A DNA stretch of 64,000 nucleotides. Origin: Mermis nigrescens. Taxonomy: Eukaryota > Nematoda > Enoplea > Mermithida > Mermithidae. The notes under the pieces are model-generated. The model made no database searches. It was not told where the DNA came from and saw only the letters and a list, made by a program, of their open reading frames with translations. Shown one piece after another: positions 56,754 to 64,000 of this stretch. Each line of letters starts with the position of its first letter. Position 1 is the stretch's first letter. The stretch lies in contig JAVLUZ010000154.1 of NCBI GenBank assembly GCA_036768485.1, positions 31,269,286-31,333,285 on the forward strand, read 5' to 3'. A program made the translations under genes and the position numbers.

Positions 56754-56921
56754 TAGTCTGTTTCACATAAGTTTGGGCATAATTTTAGGAATTTTTTCGA
56801 AGTGTAGTCGAAGAATTATGATAATTATATATCAAATCAATGCTATAATCGCAATTTGTCGGCTTATTGTCGGATTAAGTTTTTAAAATTTATGCCTAAA
56901 CTTGTGTGAAACAGACTGTAC
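56754..56921 (+). mobile_element. Family E MITE (about 168 bp)
   Basis: TATAGTCTGTTTCACATAAG at the left and 'cttgtgtgaaacagactgta' at the right. The interior is complete (atgataattatatatcaaa, 'tgtcggcttattgtcggat'). Confidence 0.75.
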
Positions 56922-57086
56922 ATATACGTTTGACCCGGCTCAAACGACCGTCTTAAGAACCAATTTCTGAGAAGTTCGACCGACTTTATAAGTCAAAAAT
57001 TAATCATCTTAAAACGACATATGTGGATCAGTTCTGATGCTTATTATCGTGGTACAATTCATTTGACATGAAAGTCAAAATTCATT

Positions 57087-57850
57087 GAGCTACAGTATGC
57101 CAAACGTTGAAATATAAAGCATGTTTACAATTTTTTATTAGTTTCACTTAAATTCGATTTTCTCCGTGAATAAGCAATATCTTTTATTGAAACAAAAGTT
57201 CTTCGATAGAGGAAGTCATCTGCTGCCAGAAATGAACAAAAAACTTCTGATAGCTTCTATTTATACTTTACACTATAATTTAGACTTGTTAAATTTTGAT
57301 TCAAAATTATAAAAAATTTGGAACAAATTTGCGCGGCCTGTAGGTTGACTTAATATAGTTTTTATGTAGCTTATCTATATGTAGATACAAGTTCTGAAAA
57401 AATTTTCTTTATGTACTCTGAACTAGGTAAACAAGTCTTAAACCCTTACAATCACAATTTTTTACATAAAGACACTACATTTGCAAAACATAATTATCTC
57501 CAATTCTCCTAAAATATACAGAAATAGAAAATCTTTCGCCTAATATTTTTGCGTCATTCCGCTCGCGCATTAAAATTTGCTCGCTACAGTATGCTTAACG
57601 TTGAAACTTTAATAATTTTCGCGATTTTTCCTTACCTTTACTAAAATTCAACTTATTCATTGAATAATGAGTTCAAACAGGTGAAACCGTAATTACATGG
57701 TAGAGAAAATTTTTTGCTACCAGCAATATGCAAAATTTTTTATATGCTTTTAATTTACACTGCTACTTGGACTAGCTAAATTTTAGTTAAAACTAAGATA
57801 AATTTCGACAAATTCGTACTCTGAATGAACTGTTAAATTTCAAAAACAAT
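57087..57850 (+). repeat. Diverged direct duplication, period about 500 bp
   Basis: 'gctacagtatgccaaacgtt' at about 57090 and 'gctacagtatgcttaacgtt' at about 57584. Each is followed by similar blocks (a 'tgaataa...' block, a 'ctgctgccagaaatg/ttgctaccagcaatatg' block, and 'gtactctgaa'). Confidence 0.5.
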
Positions 57851-57934
57851 AAAACACTGTCAAGGGCGAACGGCCTCCTCTCCTTTCTGCTGTTAAAAAA
57901 TAGTTGGTCGCAAGGAAGAAAAATGTGTATTTTT

Positions 57935-58185
57935 ATGGTTTTGTCCACTTTCTCTCCTGAAAAATTTTCAGAAAAAACGTTGGATACACGTCAAAAACAC
58001 CATTTTTGGACGTTTCAGACAGTGCTCGTTCTTTCTACAAACAGAAACATTAAAAAACTGAACAAAGTAGGAAAAAATAAATACATGGCGCGAAGCGCCG
58101 AAAGTTCGAGACTTTTGAGCCAGAAACGCCCTTTCACAATTTTTCCAAAAATAGACAATTCAGGGGGGTCAAAACCCACCAAGAA
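57935..58185 (+). repeat. Family D element, partial
   Basis: 'cgttggatacacgtcaaaaa', 'catggcgcgaagcgccgaaa', 'gggggtcaaaacccacc'. Confidence 0.5.
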
Positions 58186-58339
58186 CACGTAATACCTAAC
58201 CCCCTCTCCCCAGATCGGCCATGCTGTGCATTGCATTCATTTGGCTTCTTTCAAGACTTTGCATTGCGAACAGCCTGTTTTTGGACAAGAAGAAGACAGT
58301 ACATTACGCAATGCAAATTACCTATCTTCAATATTTTCA

Positions 58340-58640
58340 GCACTGTTTTTTTTGTACGAGACAAAGATTTTGAGGCTAGTACAAAGATTTTCGGAGCTAT
58401 CTTTGTACAATGTACAAAGACTTTTGGGGCAAAGTAATAGTAATTTTAACGTTTTTTGGAGTATTTTTTAGCAAAATTTCTAAAAATTTTCGGCGCTTCG
58501 CGCCGAGTATCATAATTACATTCTATTTAGCTCCAAGCGCGGGCATTTAACACTCCAAAATCTATCTGTAAGCATCTTTGTACAGATTGAAGCATCTGTT
58601 ACACCTATTTCCACTGTTGTATAAAGATTTTATGCAGAAA
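58340..58640. repeat. TTTGTACAAAG palindrome cluster
   Basis: Several 'tctttgtac' and 'gtacaaaga' motifs in both orientations, plus 'cggcgcttcgcgccg' at about 58491. The same motifs occur at 62866-62950. Confidence 0.5.
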
Positions 58641-59860
58641 AAAGAATTATTAAACAACTTTGCACTGTTTTCTGCCGTTTGAACATAAAATTGACTCTTT
58701 TATCTTTGCGTTGCATTAAATTCATAAGCAAATTGGTGTCTATTATGAGATTCAGTCAGCACATTGCAACCGCTTATTATTTATAACTAGCAAAGAAAAA
58801 TGCTCCGATGGAACAAAAAAGATGAATATACTTGGAATTGTGGATTATTATGGATGTAAAAGGAGGGGACTAGAAAAATCTACCTAAAGTCGGAAAATCT
58901 GCTAAAAATCACACTTTCTCTAAGCAACGCAAAAAATCGATGTATATTCTGCGGCCAACAGATTAAAATAAATATTCAACCATAACAATGATTGAAACAG
59001 CAGCACGTTAGCTATGCAGTAGCTATGGGAAATGATATTAAGTAAAGTAACAGTCTTCCAAGCCAATTGAATGAAATAGCAAACATCGAAGACAATTGAA
59101 GACATGGTTGGTTTAAAACAGTAGGAAACGCGTAAGTTGACTTGAAACAGACTAAATGTAGATACACTAACATGCCCGAAACGATTGTGTGCACTAATCA
59201 ATCGGCTCCTGCTTTGCTTGCTATAATGCTCATAACAAAATAAAACAACTTTAAATACAATACCTCTTAGTTTTCTATCAATCAGGTGCCAGCAATTTAA
59301 AAAAGTAACCTTGATAGATTACGTTTATACACTCTTATCTGAAACTTCGAACATTATTTAAAAAAGACACTTTTTTAGAGGCCGCAGAATATACATCGAT
59401 TTTTTGCGTTGCTTAGAGAAAGTGTGATTTTTAGCAGATTTTCCGACTTTAGGTAGATTTTTCCTAGTCCCCTCCTTTTACATCCATAATAATCCACAAT
59501 TCCAAGTATATTCATCTTTTTTGTTCCATCGGAGCATTTTTCTTTGCTAGTACACTACTTTTAATTAGCGTGATTTCAGTACATCAGTCAGTAAACACAA
59601 TCAGTAATATGCCACAATAATGACAACAGTCCAAGAACGCGGAAAACAATATTGTTCTTAACATCAGCATTATCCTTTTTAAACAAGACAACCTTATTGA
59701 CACCATCCATTTTCAAATTAAAACTCCATTAAGTTATTTCTTCTTAATGTGCAGTTCACTTATAATCAAGCACAAATATTTAACCAACGAATTCACATTG
59801 CAAATCCTCACTCAATCAATACACAAGCACAATGTGTTGTGACTTTTGAAATTGAAAACA

Positions 59861-59943
59861 CCCAATTTTCAATTTTCAAATTGAAAATTGGATCAATTTT
59901 CAAATTGAAAATTGGGTCAATTTTCAAATTGAAAATTGGGTGT
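59861..59943 (+). repeat. Palindromic minisatellite (three units of about 24-25 bp)
   Basis: The unit 'caattttcaaattgaaaatt' plus 'ggatc' or 'gggt' is repeated three times. Each unit is itself a near-perfect inverted repeat. Confidence 0.85.
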
Positions 59944-60059
59944 TTGAATTTGCGATAAAGAAAATAATCAAAAGATAGTCACTTGGTTTATTTAAGCCGA
60001 GTAATAAAATAACGACCGTCCACCAATTCCAAACTAAACGCGACTAATCTGATCACTAT

Positions 60060-60205
60060 GAAAAAGTTTTGAAAAATGAGCTTGCTAAGCGAGAGTTGTA
60101 AACCAAGAGAAACTTAAAGTTAAAACCTACCATTAAATTATTAAGAGACTTATAAAAGATTTTAAACTTTAAGAAAATGGAAAAGGCGGGATGTTGGTAA
60201 ATTAG
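60060..60205 (-). mobile_element. Penelope-like element 3' end fragment
   Basis: 'gttttgaaaaatgagcttgc' to 'gggatgttggtaaattaga' is colinear with 50812-50942, with scattered substitutions. Confidence 0.7.
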
Positions 60206-62865
60206 AAGGCAAAGTTTTTCGGCAAAAATTCAAAAACTTCACGCAAATATCAAATGTAAGGAACACTAACGCTTTGATTTGGTAGTAAAATAAATTTGTA
60301 GTATAGACTACATATTAACAACAAATGAATAGTGCAAACTTTACACAACTACTAGGTGTAGAGAATACTAACAGTTTACGGCTTATTAATGTACATGATT
60401 ACAATAAAGCTGCATATCTTTGTCGACTTCTGTGCACAGTAGTGTGATTGCTGGTTCATTTTAAACCACTTTTGCAGGCAATTTACATCAATTAAACGAT
60501 AGCTCTCCATGTGCAAGATTTTGTGAAACATATTATAAACACGGCTAAGAAGGATTTAACTTTAATGCAACCCATTTAAGACAAAATTACATCTCTTCAA
60601 TGATCTAAGGACACTTGAACATAATTTTTAAATCACTTTAGATTACTTTTGAGGGTAAACAAACTCACTTAATTGATGTCTCACATATGAATCCTTGAAA
60701 ATTTCTTGACTTCAGTTACAAAGTCTCTGCAAGTCTATCGAATTAAGGTTAACACGTAATGTAAACTTTACACAAACACATAGCGTAAAGAATATTTTAG
60801 TCGGATTCGTAATTTTGATATTGCTCCCATATTACTTTCAACATTTATTTAAAAATGAGTCCATAATGTTTTAAAGACAATAAACATTAGGTTTAAACCA
60901 CTTTGCAATACTGCTGAGTGTAAGCAAGCGCGCCCAACTGACGTATATATTTCATTCCCTGTAAATTTTTATATCTCAGGAAAAAATTTCGGTTTTTGCA
61001 ATGCTCTAGAACAAAGGCTAACATGCAGTGTAAAAAATTACTCGGATATTATGATCAACATTCATGAAAAAATTATGTCTCTACAATGGTCTGAGGACAT
61101 ATAAACAATGAGTGTAAACTACTTTACATCACTGTTGGATGTAAACAAACGCACCTACGTGACGTCTCACATTTGATCCTTTGAAAACTTCTAGACTCCA
61201 GGAAAAAATTAGGTTTCTGGAATGCTCAAAAACGAAGATAAATACATATGTAGTGTAAACTTCATGTAAACACCTAGTGTAAAGAAGATTTTAGTCAGAT
61301 TCGTAATTTTGATATTGTTCCGATATTACGATTAATATTTATGAAAAAATTAAGTCTACATAATGTTCTATGGGCAAACTAACAATTGGTGTAAACTACT
61401 TTACAACACCGTAGAGTGTAAACATATGTGCCAGACTGGCATATCAAATTTGGTTCCTGGTCCATTTCTAGACTTGATAAACGTGTCCCTGACTCGTAAC
61501 CGGAGAAGCAGGCAGAAAAAACAAGACAGAAACGCATTTTAAACTCCAAATTTTTGACTTTACACTCGCTAAATATTAATGTATAGACAATTTGCTTTGA
61601 CATGCATCCGATATAAAGCACTTTATTTTTATTCTATTAGACTTATCCCGACTTCTGGACGGAGAAAGTGGCGAACAAAAAACGCAACAAAAACGTATTT
61701 TCCATCATTTAGAACACTGTAAACTTTAAAATTCCGTACCGAACTCCCCATTGAGTTTAAAGAAATTCGGTTTGGTACAATTTGTAGCTTTTAAATCGTA
61801 GTACATTCCTGTGTGCCAAAATTCTGTTGCAAAAATTATTTGGTATGATTTATCAATCAAACTTCGTAAAAAACGTGTTTTTTCGCCCATTTTTTACCTC
61901 TGATTTCGAACTTTACACCCCCATAAATAACTCAATATTGCGTTTTTTTAAATGCGGTTTGCTGCGATGTTTAGCCCCTGAGAGGCACTTTATTAATGCT
62001 GTCTTCGATTTACACTGACTCATAAGCGGAAAAATTTGGCAGAGAAATCTTAGTTAAAATCCGTTTTTTTACACCATCCACTAGAGTGTAAACTTTAAAC
62101 CCCAGGATCTAACTCACCATAGAGCATAGAAGACTTTGCTTATATGCAGAATGTAGCCCTTGATCCGCTCTACATTTCTGTCAGAAAACATTTTAAAAAA
62201 CTCATAACCGGAGTTAGTATCGGACATAGGCAGGTTGAAAACTCGACCAAAAAGTGCTTTTTCACCCCCAGATTTTCGCACTCTTTACACTGCCATTCGA
62301 TAACTAATGCGAATTTCAAAAAACAAAAAAAGTGTCATCTGAAGAATTCATCCCTCTATTATCCTATCCTGTTCAATCCTTCGAGTCATCAATACTCAGT
62401 TATCCACATGCCGCAGTAAAAAGGTCCCAAAATTTGTCCTATGTTATAACGTTACACAAAAACTTTACACCTTCTTTACACAGTCAATTTTGAGTTTCAA
62501 GAAAAACAAAAAAACACGGGCAGCGAATTTTTTTATTATCTTTCTTTTAAAAAAAACCGCACCTTCCAGAAGTGTCCCGTTATAGCTGTAGGGGGTGCAC
62601 AGGTGTTGGGGGTACCCAAGTATATTATAGGTACGCGCTAACGCGCTACCTAAGATTGTGTAACACAAGTCATTTTAACTTGCTGAGTCGAATTTTATGT
62701 GTAATTTCAAGCTAAGACTCATGAAAATTTTGGCGTTTCGGGCCGAACTAATATAACCACCTGAATTTAGGACAAAGTTAAACCTTTTGCGAAGCGTGCG
62801 GGTCACGGATAACAATCTAGTAGTATGAAAAAATGTGCACATTCAATTGCATATCTATACGTTAT

Positions 62866-62950
62866 ATGTACAAAAAAATTTTCGCTCGTACAAAGACTTT
62901 TCTGGAGATCTTTGTACATGTACAAAGAGGCTCGTACAAAAAACAGTGAT
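62866..62950. repeat. GTACAAAGA palindromes, second cluster
   Basis: 'gctcgtacaaagacttttct' and 'gatctttgtacatgtacaaa' form an inverted structure, as at 58370-58425. Confidence 0.55.
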
Positions 62951-63115
62951 TATCAGGATGTAAACTTTGCCTATAAAGTAAAATTGTTTGATTATTTAGA
63001 AACATTTTTGCTAATTATTATTCGAACAAGAGCTATGTATATCACGACATTCACACGACTGTTGAATATATACAATCACGTTAGACAAAAAATTGCAGCG
63101 TTGTCAGGTAGTTAG

Positions 63116-63450
63116 TCCGAAAACAGCCTAACACGTTCAAGAATGGTTGTATAAGCTAGAAAATTGTGCAAGTAAAGCGCCGCGCGCGAGCTGAAAATCG
63201 AATGATACTAATTTATGTATATTTAACGATATAAACAAACAAAATCGCATGCGAAAATTTCGGCAAAATTTTTACGCAAGGAAAAGAACGAAACGCAAAA
63301 TCGATTTCCTGAAATAAGCGAAGGAAATTCAATTAAATGTCAGACAATTTAAGCTACATACATACCGAATAAGAACGGTTAAAGGGACCCATTCTTTTAA
63401 CACAAGCCAGAAAATCTAAATAGTCATTTGAAATATTTCGATTTTTGCAA
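63116..63450. other. Intergenic, no gene seen
   Basis: AT-rich; a short 'gcgccgcgcgcg' island at about 63178 is the only notable composition change. Confidence 0.35.
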
Positions 63451-63454
63451 CAAA

Positions 63455-63848
63455 TAGAGAAGCCCATACATGAGGGGGATTCGTCCCCCAGAAAAAATTT
63501 CACTTCCCTAGAAATCGTTTCTCATCCCCAGAATTCGCGATGAAAAAGTTCCAAAAAATTTCCTGAAAATTCGAAGGAAAGGTAATATTTTAAGCCTTTT
63601 TAGCTATCTATTCCCTCAAAAGTGTTAAAGTTTCGGATGCTCACGTTTTGACCATATTTTGTTCAATTTATTCGATTTTTTTAAAATTCTCTTTCGAAAT
63701 TTCTTTTTTTTTCTATGCCCCAAAAAGATAGCGCATCATAAGAAATGCCGAAAAACTATAGTTTAGACGCGTAATTAACATTTTTCAGGCCAAAAAAGGT
63801 ACTTTAAAATTTCATCCCAACCCAGAATTGCCATGCTGTACATGTCTT
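63455..63848 (-). repeat. Family D element, reverse
   Basis: It starts 'agcccatacatgagggggat' and ends 'gaattgccatgctgtacatg', with the landmarks 'gcgcatcataagaaatgccg' and 'ggccaaaaaaggtacttta'. It is complete in length. Confidence 0.6.
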
Positions 63849-64000
63849 AAGACGCAGTTATATTAATTTCTGTAAAATTACGAACAATCACATCGATATG
63901 AAACATCTTTTAAATAATAAAGTTCTTGAGCTTATACGACTCTAGTCAATTAGGTGCCCATGGTCTTTAAGAGTAAATACCGCACAATGAAAAATATTGG

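Larger units (their letters stand above)
58785..62655 (+). repeat. Family X element, copy 3 (about 3.9 kb) with a near-perfect inverted repeat
   Basis: Arms at about 58785-58973 and 59378-59556 are inverted copies with a single indel that I can see ('ctccgatggaacaaaaaaga' / 'tcttttttgttccatcggag'). The spacer is about 400 bp. After the right arm comes 'tatgccacaataatgacaac' (as at 31553), then tandem modules with 'tagtgtaaac/gtgtaaag' landmarks. The right terminus is 'aaaccgcaccttccag', 'gtacccaagtatattatagg' and GCGCTAACGCGCTAC at about 62605-62655. Two other repeats lie inside it. Confidence 0.7.

Noticed and set aside
1..64000. CRISPR array, bacterial operons or rRNA
   Set aside because: Split genes with GT/AG introns and eukaryotic transposons. 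The repeats here are tandem satellites and MITEs with no unique equal-length spacers.

Overview
The window reads as nuclear DNA of an arthropod, most likely a hemipteran insect. The evidence is very AT-rich sequence with long repeat-filled introns, canonical GT/AG splice sites, and two recognisable insect developmental regulators. I cannot name the species from sequence alone.

Layout. Positions 1-774 (+) hold the last coding exon of a class A G-protein-coupled receptor (TM5-TM7 and a long tail). About 4926-8883 (-) is a secreted or type-I protein gene that I do not recognise; it has three candidate exons and begins with a signal peptide. About 10264-20180 (+) encodes an orthologue of the photoreceptor transcription factor Glass. 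Eleven exons join in phase (387 codons), and the five C2H2 fingers are spread over nine small exons. About 35582-53064 (+) encodes the nuclear receptor Hr3 (DHR3/ROR group). It lacks its N-terminal exon(s), but the DNA-binding domain, hinge and ligand-binding domain are complete to the stop, and all junctions agree in phase. The rest (about 20-35 kb and 53-64 kb) shows no convincing genes.

Repeats dominate. Families A (about 260 bp), B (about 140 bp) and D (about 380 bp) share termini of the type CAYACGTGGGC...GCCCACSTATG. Copies of each have intact 8-bp target duplications, which marks them as hAT-like MITEs. Family C (about 270 bp) is the most numerous. Families E and F have termini beginning TATAGTCTGTTTCA. 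Family G (about 500 bp) ends in CAGTGGCGGATC. A larger family X (2.6-3.9 kb) combines a fixed terminus containing GCGCGTTAGCGCG, about 120-160 bp tandem modules and a large internal inverted repeat. Fragments of a Penelope-like retroelement with a GIY-YIG domain also occur.

The observations most worth following are these. (1) A huge palindrome made of about 180-bp tandem units lies in a glass intron, a good candidate for a hairpin-RNA source. (2) Two Hr3 hinge exons share boundary phases that make them usable only alternatively. (3) MITEs are inserted within a few bases of three Hr3 splice sites. (4) Family X has an unusual architecture with three copies in the window. Glass and Hr3 have known roles in photoreceptor development and the ecdysone cascade; nothing in the window links them functionally.
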